Assembly (NCBI GenBank): GCA_004380135.1
Contig: QXCR01000372.1
Span: forward strand, 1 to 12,238
DNA length: 12,238 nt
Reading direction: 5' to 3'
DNA from: Stemphylium vesicarium
Lineage: Eukaryota > Ascomycota > Dothideomycetes > Pleosporales > Pleosporaceae
Shown: positions 1 to 7,440 of the stretch, one piece after another
Numbering within the stretch: the first letter of the stretch is position 1
Layout of the letters: every line of letters begins with the position of its first letter
Notes under the pieces: generated by a model
Seen by the model: the letters and a program-made list of their open reading frames with translations, nothing else
Databases searched by the model: none
Told to the model about the DNA's origin: nothing
Translations under genes and position numbers: made by a program

Positions 1-490
1 TTAAACTAGCTCTAGTTAAGCGCGTCTCTCTACGCCTATAATAACCTTTATTAAGCTAATAACGCCTATTGAGAAGCTAGCCTTATTAAAGTTGTACACG
101 TCGTCTTTATAGACGCGTTGTAAGAGACTCTGTACGCCTGACAAAGTTGGCTGGCCACTTCTGCCCAACCTGGCCTGCGCCGCGCGCAGCCAGCAGCTTA
201 TCCGCCATATCACGCACGACTGCGTACGTAGGCGCAAATCCACGTTGATCCAGGTCGAGTACATGCTGCACTATTACCTCCTCTTCTAGCTGGGTGAGCT
301 TCTTTGAATTGGGCCGACAATCGCGTCGGGCAGGCTTCCCAGCGCGTCGGTCGCGCAGCGTTGATTCAGGAACGTTGAACGTTGATGCAGCACGTCTAGC
401 ATGTAGTATTTGGGTAGCATTAATAGCTGAGATAGCAAGCTGGATATCAGCTTCATTTTGAGGCAAAAGAGTGCTTTTTGGTGCTGGCAT
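1..490 (-). pseudogene. Pogo/Fot1-like DDE transposase remnant, cut by the left edge
   Basis: On the minus strand an ATG at 490-488 opens a frame reading MPAPKSTLL. A psq-type helix-turn-helix region follows (AASTFNVPESTLRDRRAGK) and then a CENPB-like segment (LTQLEEEVIVQHVLDLDQRG). This is the usual N-terminus of fungal pogo/Tc1-mariner transposases, which cut and paste the element at TA sites. The frame stops near 107. A second frame (about 125-16) carries a degraded version of the first catalytic motif, reading YNFNKASF where intact relatives read YNFDEAGF or YNFDETGF. The roughly 35 residues that normally separate the two parts are missing, so there is an internal deletion as well as a frame change. 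The catalytic Asp is Asn, so the copy cannot be active. The rest of the element, including the other acidic residues, would lie beyond position 1. The family assignment is from motif memory and is confident; the pseudogene status is seen directly. Confidence 0.8.
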
Positions 491-528
491 TGTTGTTGAA
501 AGGTGGAGCGTTAAGAAAGTTGGTGGGG

Positions 529-562
529 TGCGCGACTCGCTTGCCTGCGCGACTCGCTTGCC
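529..562. repeat. 17-bp perfect tandem duplication at a likely transposon end
   Basis: The 17-mer TGCGCGACTCGCTTGCC occurs twice back to back (529-545 and 546-562). It is followed by AGGTACGTTAC, which offers a TA dinucleotide at 566-567. It lies about 40-75 bp upstream of the transposase start, where the subterminal repeats and terminal inverted repeat of a pogo element are expected. The opposite end is outside the window, so an inverted-repeat match cannot be tested here. Confidence 0.6.
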
Positions 563-567
563 AGGTA

Positions 568-1482
568 CGTTACAGACTTTTGTCACAACATTATCAGGCG
601 GGATGCAGCCGAGCATGACGTACACCGTCGATCACGAGCATGCTGCAACGAACTTCAACTCAGTGCTCCTCGCCCGGGACATGCACCTCTCAACCTCTGT
701 GTATATGTTCGGTAGGCGTGCTGGTCTTTCGCAGGCAGTACTAGTGATGGTATCACGATGGAAACATGGCCGGCGTACAAGCTAATTCAGGGGCACAGCC
801 GTTAGCGTCGAGCCTCATGTCCTCAATCAGTTCATGTGGCTTGCATCGCGAATGCCAGTGCAAACGTGTATCGGCAATTGTCGATAGTATCCTTCCGATG
901 GGGTTAGGTGTCTGCGGTCTAGCCCGAAGCGATGATTAGCTTTGAGCTTCATGCCGCAATTTGCACTTCGCGATAGGCCAGTGTTCGAGGCAGCTCGATG
1001 GGCCGAAGCGAATGTAGCGTGCAAATTGCGAGGCTGATGGGAAACTACCTTTTCTAGTCAAGTCAGGGTCACGTGCATAGCATAGCTTCGCTTAGGCCTG
1101 CACAATTCATACGCTTTGGCTACACGTTGTCAGTCTCCAGCACAGGCATTGTTGTCTTGGTGGTCCATATCAGTGTAGTTACTCTGCCGTCGCTCTCCCC
1201 GTGTTTCTAGACCAACATGTCTACGTTGTTAGCTTCCCATTTCAGCTAAATAGAGTGCGCCCTCGACCGCCATGGCGTACGCATCGCGAACTCAGCGATA
1301 CTCGTCGCCAATACCGCCAGGTTAGACCAGTAATTACCACTCGGGCATGGCGACGCCATCTCGTATTCGAACCAGCACGACGAGAGAAAAGATGGTATAT
1401 GAGTCCCACCACCGCCGTAAGAAAGAGACCAAGAACAGCTTATTCTCTACATTCATTTACATCCGGGGTCGCCAACTTCAGG
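568..1482. other. Intergenic region, no gene recognised
   Basis: Short open frames exist on both strands but none has recognisable motifs, and their translations look random. The part nearest the PAN gene should contain its promoter and 5' leader; I see no clear TATA box at a useful distance. The only structure that stands out is the nested palindrome at 955-1030, listed separately. Confidence 0.5.
955..1030. repeat. 76-bp nested palindrome (hairpin-forming)
   Basis: The outer arms CGCAATTTGCAC (955-966) and GTGCAAATTGCG (1019-1030) are perfect 12-bp reverse complements. Inside them TTCGCG..GGCC pairs imperfectly with GGCCGAAGCGAA, and TCGAG..CTCGA forms an inner stem. A related direct copy of part of the arm (TCGCGAATGCCAGTG) lies near 847-861. 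It could be a small MITE-like element or decayed repeat. No coding frame depends on it. Confidence 0.55.
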
Positions 1483-2992
1483 ATGCGTTACTCCTTCGCC
1501 GCCTCCACCCTTCTTGGCCTTGCCGCCGCCCTTCCCCAGAGAATCAACATCGACGCTGCCTTGGCTGTCCCTACTCCCTCGATCCTGGGTCCTAAAATCG
1601 AGGACACGAAGCCTGCTGAGCCTACTTACAACCCCACTGCCGCTGCTTTTGTCGTTACCGCTGTTGTTGAGAGCGAGGGTGTTATCCAGAAGCGTGATAG
1701 TCTCACGGTGGGGAAGCGTGATGCTTGTGATACACAATCTCTTGGGTAAGAAGCTTACGAAAACATAGACGGCATTTATCTGACTTTTCCAAAGTAACGG
1801 CCCTACTATCTCACCTGACACTGCCGCGGCATTCTCCTCGGCAACTGAGTTGAGTGACATTGCTCGAAATGCTGGTACTCCGTCTGGTTACCAGCAGTCC
1901 TTTGTAGACAAGAGCGGAAGCTCTCAACAGATTGGCTACCTGACCTACAAGACTTACCAGACTTACGACGTTCAGGGCTGTGCTGATGCCTGCGACGGTG
2001 AGAAGTACTGCCTCGGCTTCAATATCTACTTTGAACGCGACCCATCTCTTGAGCCCGGACCCAATTGCCCTAACCCCCCTTCCACCAACAACATCAAATG
2101 CTCTCTTTATGGATATCCTGTCGCAGCCAAGGCTGCCACAAATATGGGACAGTGGCGTCAGGACTTTCAAGTCGTGATTGCTGGTAGCAACGGTTATACC
2201 AAAACTAACAAAGGTCTGCCAAACGCGGAGGACTTCAAGGCTCCGATTAGTCTACCAGCAGCTATCAACGCGCCCCTCGATAACGGCTTTGATACTTACA
2301 ACGGCATGCGCCTTTTCAACGATAACCCATTCGACCCTACACTTTGCGCTGCTGCATGCCAATCCCAAACGGAATACGATATGGCACATCCCAACTCTGA
2401 TGGCACTTACAAGCCTTGCAACTTCTTCACCACCTATATCCTCACTCAGAATGGCGTCCCCCTTGGCACCTACTGCACCTTCTACACACGCTCCTGGGAC
2501 CCTAGCTACGCCGTCAACACTGGCTACTATGCCGGTGACGATGAGTACAAGGTAATCAACGCTGGCTCGTATGAAATCAGCAGTCCAAACCTTTCGCCGT
2601 CGCCATCGCCGTCGCCATCGCCATCGCCTTCTCCGTCGCCTTCGCCTTCGCCTTCGCCATCTGCTGTCGACGTCACTCCAACCCCAACCCCAACTCCGAC
2701 TCCCACACCTACCCCCGTTCCGACGCCGTCCGTTGTCTGCGGAGCCACCAACCTCAGACGAAGCGCCATGGCATACCAAAAACTCATCCGCATGGGTGAC
2801 GGCTCCCCTTTCAACCCCGCTCTCTGCCAAAGGTTCTGTCGCAGCCTGGGTACCTGCCGTAGCTTCGGCGTTCAAGGTTACAACTGCGAACTGTATCCTG
2901 CCTCTGTTACTCAGGTTCAATGGACTAGCGATGCTGATGGCGCGGCAACAAGCGTGTCATACAAGTTTTATGACATTGGGTGTGCGTTGTAG
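1483..2992 (+). CDS. Secreted Cys-rich PAN/apple-like protein, 486 aa, two exons
   Basis: The exons are 1483-1745 and 1795-2992. The 49-nt intron has donor GTAAGA, a CTGAC branch site and an AAG acceptor, and the phases match exactly (1461 coding nt). The start at 1483 was chosen because it opens directly into a signal peptide (MRYSFAASTLLGLAAALPQ); the open frame upstream has no ATG that fits. Two Kex2-type KR sites (residues 70-71 and 78-79) end a propeptide-like segment. Module 1 (about 130-220) has Cys150, 154, 160, 179 and 190 and the family phrase FNIYFERDPS. Module 2 (about 245-345) has Cys272, 276, 296 and 315. A linker of (SP)11 and (TP)7 follows (355-400). A C-terminal module has Cys403, 432, 436, 442, 452 and 484. 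Each module has a CxxxC core, typical of PAN-like folds that bind glycans or proteins. The protein is probably secreted or wall-associated, with an O-glycosylated linker. The ligand is unknown. The family is common in Dothideomycetes as hypothetical proteins (from memory). Confidence 0.85.
1746..1794 (+). other. Intron 1 of the PAN-like gene
   Basis: Donor GTAAGA follows the Gly88 codon fragment GG. The branch-like CTGAC lies at about 1780-1784 and the acceptor is AAAG. Removing it joins GG|T, giving Gly, and leads into GPTISPDTAAAF, a phrase typical of this protein family after the first Cys. An AAG acceptor is less common than CAG or TAG, but no better one lies nearby. Confidence 0.8.
2594..2731 (+). 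repeat. Coding microsatellite: (Ser-Pro)11 then (Thr-Pro)7 linker
   Basis: Imperfect hexanucleotide units (TCGCCN TCGCCN, 2594-2659) encode eleven Ser-Pro pairs. After a five-residue break (SAVDV), ACNCCN units (2675-2716) encode seven Thr-Pro pairs, and VPTPS follows. The low complexity also opens spurious Gly/Asp- and Arg-rich frames on the other strand. The linker separates the two N-terminal Cys modules from the C-terminal one and is a probable O-mannosylation tract. Confidence 0.9.
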
Positions 2993-3361
2993 CCAATGGT
3001 ATTTTAACAACGGTGCTCTGAAGATCTAGTGTTGCCGTAGGCGTTGCTCTTTCAGGAAACTATTATCGATCTTGCTTCAAAGCGCTTATTCTGCTCTATA
3101 TTCGTTTCCTAATACTTCTTACCACCTCTTTTTTATTGTCACTTATACAATGCATCTAATACGATGTTTGTAATAGAATGTCTAATGTAGTGATTCCCTC
3201 GTCTTGCCCAGGCAAGCGAATGGAGAGGAATAGACAATCAGAGCTCTCTAACATCTCCGTCTTCCCTGTAACTAACGTCGCTAATTACTGAAAAGAGATA
3301 GAAGTACACATCTCGCTACAGACAAGCTCAGCTGTCGTCATAGAGGAAACCTTGTTCGTGC

Positions 3362-4103
3362 TTAAGAGCTTTCAATTTCAAGTGTCTTAAGCGCCTGACA
3401 AAACTGCAGCACAGCAGCGTCTGTCACCGTGGAGCCAAAGGCCCGATAGTAGTGAATCAACGCCCGCTCTGTATCACCAAGCGTCCGAAAGCGCAATCTA
3501 TTCGTTAGATCTCAGACCTCCCTCTGTGCTTGCTTGCGGTCTACATCGTACTCATACAGAGTGAGTTGCACTGTCAAAGAATGAGAAGGAGGCGCTTTAT
3601 CGTATGATAGCAAACTGTCACTAACCTGCTTGTTGTTGTAGTGGCTCATATCATTGTGAAAAGCCGTCTCGTTACCGGGATTGCCTGGTTGATGTGTGAT
3701 CGCAGCCCAAGTGTTGAAGTTGTAGATAATCAGGCCTACCAACCCTACCTAGTACTACAGTTTGGACACAAGCGGAGAGTGCAGGGTTGCAGGAGACATC
3801 ATGTAGAGATTCGCAGCCACGTCAAAAAAACTCGAACTACAGTCTCCAAATGAAGAGAGAAGTGGTCAGCTTGTTGGGGCGTCTGCACATTCGGCGGAGT
3901 TGTTTTCAGTCTTACGCGCTCACAGAGTCGATGATCATAAGCCGAAGCTCATCCGCGAGATAGAAAGGTATCGCAGAGTGATCATTGATAGCTAGAGTAG
4001 TTATGCACGACGATATGTAATGCGTGTTGGAGAAGATGGGGATGGCTAGCTAGACCAGCTGGCTTTAGTCAGTACGAAGCGGCGTCTCAAGCGAACTGGT
4101 CAT
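3362..4103 (-). CDS. Candidate small spliced or decaying gene, unrecognised
   Basis: No long single frame exists here, but good splice signals join coding-like pieces on the minus strand. Exon 4103-4076 starts with ATG (MTSSLETPL). Intron 4075-3992 (GTACTG...CTAG) leads to exon 3991-3916. Intron 3915-3837 (GTAAGA, GCTGACC branch, TGTAG) leads to exon 3836-3755. This gives 61 residues ending in TAG, with the phases matching throughout. The middle contains FYLADELRLMIIDSV, vaguely like an F-box start (P.ELRLxII), which is weak evidence. Further along, a second pair of frames (3742-3558 and 3497-3362) is joined in phase by a 60-nt intron (GTATGA, CTAAC branch, ATAG) and ends in TERALIHYYRAFGS and then a TAA. 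Whether these are one gene, two genes, or one gene broken by stops is unclear. I do not recognise the protein. Confidence 0.33.
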
Positions 4104-4376
4104 TGGAGCTCGATCTATACACTCTCACTGCAGGTTTCGCTTCCTGTATGTCGCTTGCCTGTTCACCTCTGTCTTGTCTAAGACCTGATTCCAGCGCGAG
4201 ACGTGCGTATCACGAGCCGCCCAACAACGAGAGGCGATCGAGATCAGGGGTGAATCTAATGATAGGGTATAGTGCTTGATATTGCTACTTGTAGATCATA
4301 AGAAGGTTAAATAGCATAAACCATACATCAAATACTCAAATCCGTTCCAATTCATTGCTCTGTAGTTGTTCCACTG

Positions 4377-5933
4377 TTAAGGGGGCAGAGATATCGCCCT
4401 CCGCGTCTCCTCCAACTTGCTACCCTTGTCCTTCGTACTGTGGGGGCATTGATGACTACACCACCTCTTATCCATCATGCTCAACCTATCCCAAACCTTG
4501 ACCACTACCTCGTCAGCGTGTGCCTTCACATCCACTTCTGCCCCATCTTTCCCCTCGACTAGACGCTCCTTAAACTCCACCAACTTCTCATTGCAATCCT
4601 CGTTGAAGGCGGCGATATGATCCTCCTTGAGCATAGCAAAATCAAGCCTCGTATCATCAAGGTGTTCCTCGAACTCAACGCTAGCTGAGTTATGAAGCTC
4701 AGAGACTTGCTCGTAAGCTTGATCGAGGGCATCAGTCAAGAATCTCTGAAGGTGAGTCCTGGTAGCAGTGCTAATAACAGTTCGGATGACTGCCGCAGGC
4801 GTGGGTTTTTGGTTCGAAGTTCGACGGTGTTGTGCGAGCGTGTCCGTGCACTGGCTGGACTGTGGTGTCGGCGACAGAGAAGGCGACGGTGAGGGGTCAG
4901 CAAGCATTCCTGGAAGAAAGTCTTGCAGAATGCTAGGAAGTTGTTCGCGCAGCAAGTCCGGAAGCACTTTCTGGACAGCGGATGTGACAATGTCTTGGAA
5001 AATGTCCACTTGCACGGTGGCGGTGGACGAAGGTGTGGACTTTGAGCTAGGTGACGACGGGGAAGAGGCGCGTTCTGTTGGCGACGGCACGCATGTGGGA
5101 TCTTGGAGGAGGCGCTTCGGTGGAGGAGAGTCGGGTGTCAAGCTAGTGCGAGCTAGACGATGCGCGTCAGCAATATATTGGTGCTGTGTCCGGCTAGAAG
5201 ACTTACTGTTTCTCGAGCGCTTGTTCGACACTTGCGCATACGAAGGCGGGGCGTCGTATATCGCGTCTTCGAAAGGGGGGGCTCCAGCTACCGCATCCTC
5301 AATTGAAGGCACAGCTTTAGACGTCAAGTCTCCAGTGGGACGATGAGGTCCAGATTTGGCACCCTGGATAGAGCTGAGAATTGACCAGTCTGCCTGCTGA
5401 TATAAACGGGCGAACTGCGGAATGACCGGAACTCCAGTGAGTTGCCGGGAAGCCTCAATAGCACTCTGAAGCCTGGCGAGGTTTTTCTTTCCAAGCCAAT
5501 TAGTGTCGAACACAATGCGCACATCTGTCGCCCTGGCTAGTGTTAAGAGCTTGTGAAAACTAGTTTCGAGGCTGGACATCCCATTGCCAAAACTGTGAGG
5601 GCACCATACAGAACAGGGTGTTTTGAGCGTCAGCGACAGCGCTCGCAGCCGGGGTTGCCCATGCCGTGCAATGTCGTGTAACGACCCATCCGGGAGGGAA
5701 ATATCAACATCTCCAAGTGAGGTCTTGCCAGGCATAAGATTGTCACCTTCATAACGAAGGGTAAAGAGTTGCTTGTCGTCAAAGCCATGGATGGAATAAG
5801 AATATCCGAGCGACACCACGAACTGCGCGTCCGAATGCAGGATCTTTAAAGAACACGGCCACAGCACAGATACATCATTTGTAGAATATGCCAATGCGGC
5901 CACGCCTTCCTTGCGAACGAGACTAAGCACCAT
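4377..5933 (-). CDS. Orphan Ser/Pro-rich protein with PPSY motif, 518 aa
   Basis: This is an intact minus-strand frame of 518 residues from ATG 5933 to TAA 4377. I do not recognise a catalytic domain. Residues 1-190 look globular, with mixed hydrophobic and charged sequence. Residues 190-305 are low complexity and include APPSY (228-232), a PY-type WW-domain ligand as found in Rsp5 ubiquitin-ligase substrates, the basic patches KRSRNSK (238-244) and PPPKR (270-274) that could act in nuclear import, and a Ser/Pro tract (about 282-305). Residues 306-345 are amphipathic (VQKVLPDLLREQLPSILQDF). Residues 400-480 are highly charged and probably helical or coiled coil. No signal peptide or membrane segment is visible. 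It resembles lineage-specific Dothideomycete hypotheticals that I cannot name. The start is uncertain: the frame can also be reached by splicing from an upstream open frame (intron 5966-5923), which would put this ATG inside an intron. Confidence 0.7.
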   Translation of the reverse strand: MVLSLVRKEGVAALAYSTNDVSVLWPCSLKILHSDAQFVVSLGYSYSIHGFDDKQLFTLRYEGDNLMPGKTSLGDVDISLPDGSLHDIARHGQPRLRALSLTLKTPCSVWCPHSFGNGMSSLETSFHKLLTLARATDVRIVFDTNWLGKKNLARLQSAIEASRQLTGVPVIPQFARLYQQADWSILSSIQGAKSGPHRPTGDLTSKAVPSIEDAVAGAPPFEDAIYDAPPSYAQVSNKRSRNSKSSSRTQHQYIADAHRLARTSLTPDSPPPKRLLQDPTCVPSPTERASSPSSPSSKSTPSSTATVQVDIFQDIVTSAVQKVLPDLLREQLPSILQDFLPGMLADPSPSPSLSPTPQSSQCTDTLAQHRRTSNQKPTPAAVIRTVISTATRTHLQRFLTDALDQAYEQVSELHNSASVEFEEHLDDTRLDFAMLKEDHIAAFNEDCNEKLVEFKERLVEGKDGAEVDVKAHADEVVVKVWDRLSMMDKRWCSHQCPHSTKDKGSKLEETRRAISLPP

Positions 5934-5966
5934 TGTTCATTAGTTCCCTCTACAGTAGACGTTTAC

Positions 5967-6465
5967 TTAACACTACATGACCCTTTTGCAACGAAGCAGG
6001 CGATATGCAGCGGCAAAAGAAACCCACCCACCCGGGCTTTCGCGCCGGTCGCAAAGAGCAGCCCTAACTCTGTCGCACCAACACCCGCCAGATCGTGGAC
6101 CGCTAAGCCCACCTTTCCCGCACTGCCTGTGCCTTGCTTGAGTATCGCCCCGAAGATACGCGCATCGAAAACGCGTAGATCGCGAATCCGACCCGACGTG
6201 TCAAAGGCCTTGCTGTGAGGATGGCGTACTGGAGCAAGGCGCCAGGCAGTAAGAGAGGGGCGGTCCAGCGGCTGACGGCCGGCGGCTGGAGGCGATCGCG
6301 TGCGCGTGTGCGTACAAGATGGTGGAATTTGGATGACAGGTAGAGATACGAACGGAGGTCGAGGTTGTGGAGATGGAGACGGATGGATAGAGATGGAGAT
6401 GGAAGGGAGAAGGTCGGTGTTCAGCGCTGGGTGGGCCGGCCTTCTTGCCCCGGTTTACGCGGCCT
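5967..6465 (-). other. GC-rich block, open on the minus strand without ATG
   Basis: From just after a TAA near 6465 down to 5963, one minus-strand frame is open for about 165 codons but contains no ATG. Its last part reads VFDARIFGAILKQGTG and further hydrophobic sequence. A donor GTAAAC at 5966 and an acceptor CTTAG at 5923, with an ACTAAT branch site, would splice it in phase into the 518-residue orphan gene. A second frame in the same block reads LLLPGALLQYAILTARP, membrane-like. The block may simply be the GC-rich promoter of the orphan gene, where long open frames arise by chance; the lack of an ATG favours that. Confidence 0.3.
6369..6413. repeat. Purine-rich imperfect GGAGAT/GGAT repeat
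   Basis: The stretch is almost all purine plus T on the plus strand, made of degenerate GGAGAT, GGAGAC and GGATGGAT units. It lies in the intergenic block between the divergently arranged orphan and membrane-protein genes. It could be promoter-associated polypurine sequence. No function is shown. Confidence 0.6.
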
Positions 6466-6754
6466 GGGCGCTTGGCGTTGCGCTATGCCTTGTACATGAT
6501 GCTTCGCGAATTGATGCGTATCTCGAACAACACCAGTAAAGCACGATCTAAGATTGCGAGTCACATTGCGATTCGTCCAGAGGGCAAAGAGTCTCTCTTC
6601 ATAAATGCAACAAGAGAGTATCCCAGATCAGAGGAACTATAAGCTGTGCTAACAAGCTTAACCAATATGACAAGATCGTTCGGGCCCAAATATCTCCTCG
6701 AAGGGTATCGCGTTGGTTTATCGCGACTGAATAGGACTTGGCATAGGAGATAAG

Positions 6755-7440
6755 CGAGCTCGCAGCAGCCACCTGGAACGCCAGCGTACTACCACAATCC
6801 GAAGCATACGCCTTATGTAGAGAAATGTCCTTCAACGCCCACACCGAAAACGATCTTGGGATTCCAACGCAAGAACTCCTGGATATTGGTCATAGTCGCG
6901 TTGGTTGTTGTTGCGGCAATTGTGGGCGGGAGCATTGGGGGCAGTATGGCGATTAAAAACTCAGTATCGAAGAACGAACAAGCCGCACAGCAATCTGCGC
7001 CAGCAACGCCCACGATATCAGCGACGCCTACAAATGCAGTAACGCTCACAAACTCCGCTCCAGCCAGCGGCTCCACCCCAGCAGTATGCATTCCTTCGAC
7101 CACAGCCTCCGTCGTCCGCATCGACACGAGCTGTCCTCCATCATTAGTCGCCTGGGACAGCAAGAGATACACCTGCACTGAGGATAGGAACATCAAGGAT
7201 GGCGATGTTACTAGCATAAGCGCATACTCGCTACAGCAATGTATTGATGCGTGTAGCACGTGGGATGCTGTGCATGGCTTAGCACTATGCAAGGGGATAG
7301 CCATTGGGGACGACCTGCCAGTCGCGTATAACATAAAGAGTAGTGCTAACTGTTGGTTGAAGAACGACACGACATATTTGACGACGTACACGCAAGGGCA
7401 GGGCGGCAACGGGCCGGCGATTGCGGTGTTGCATGAGTAA
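6755..7440 (+). CDS. Single-pass membrane protein with Cys-rich PAN-like ectodomain, 5' exon unresolved
   Basis: The frame ends at TAA 7438-7440 and is coding back to at least 6766: a Pro/Tyr/His-rich cytoplasmic segment (PPGTPAYYHNPKHTP), the basic stretch FQRKN, then a membrane helix (WILVIVALVVVAAIVGG) and GGS. After this come a Ser/Thr/Pro/Ala-rich stalk and a Cys-rich C-terminal domain (seven Cys, including the CIDAC core, a CxxxC). This is the familiar fungal layout with the N-terminus inside and a PAN-like head outside. An in-frame TAA at 6751 shows that an upstream exon must be spliced on. Two candidates fit the phase. In the first, ATG 6605-6617 (MQQE) uses a GTATCC donor and an AAG acceptor at 6754. 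In the second, ATG 6667-6711 (MTRSFGPK) uses a GTTGGT donor and a CAG acceptor at 6765. Neither is compelling. The role is probably at the cell surface or wall; the ligand is unknown. It shares the CxxxC style with the PAN gene at 1483-2992. Confidence 0.72.

Noticed and set aside
2252..2920. Long minus-strand frame (Arg/Trp-rich) and other frames rich in Gly/Glu/Asp opposite the PAN gene
   Set aside because: They are reverse or shifted readings of the SP/TP microsatellite and the real coding sequence; the splice structure and signal peptide favour the plus strand.
4768..5346. 192-codon plus-strand frame inside the orphan gene
   Set aside because: It overlaps the intact 518-residue frame on the other strand, has no recognisable motif, and its composition follows from the Ser/Pro codons of the real gene.
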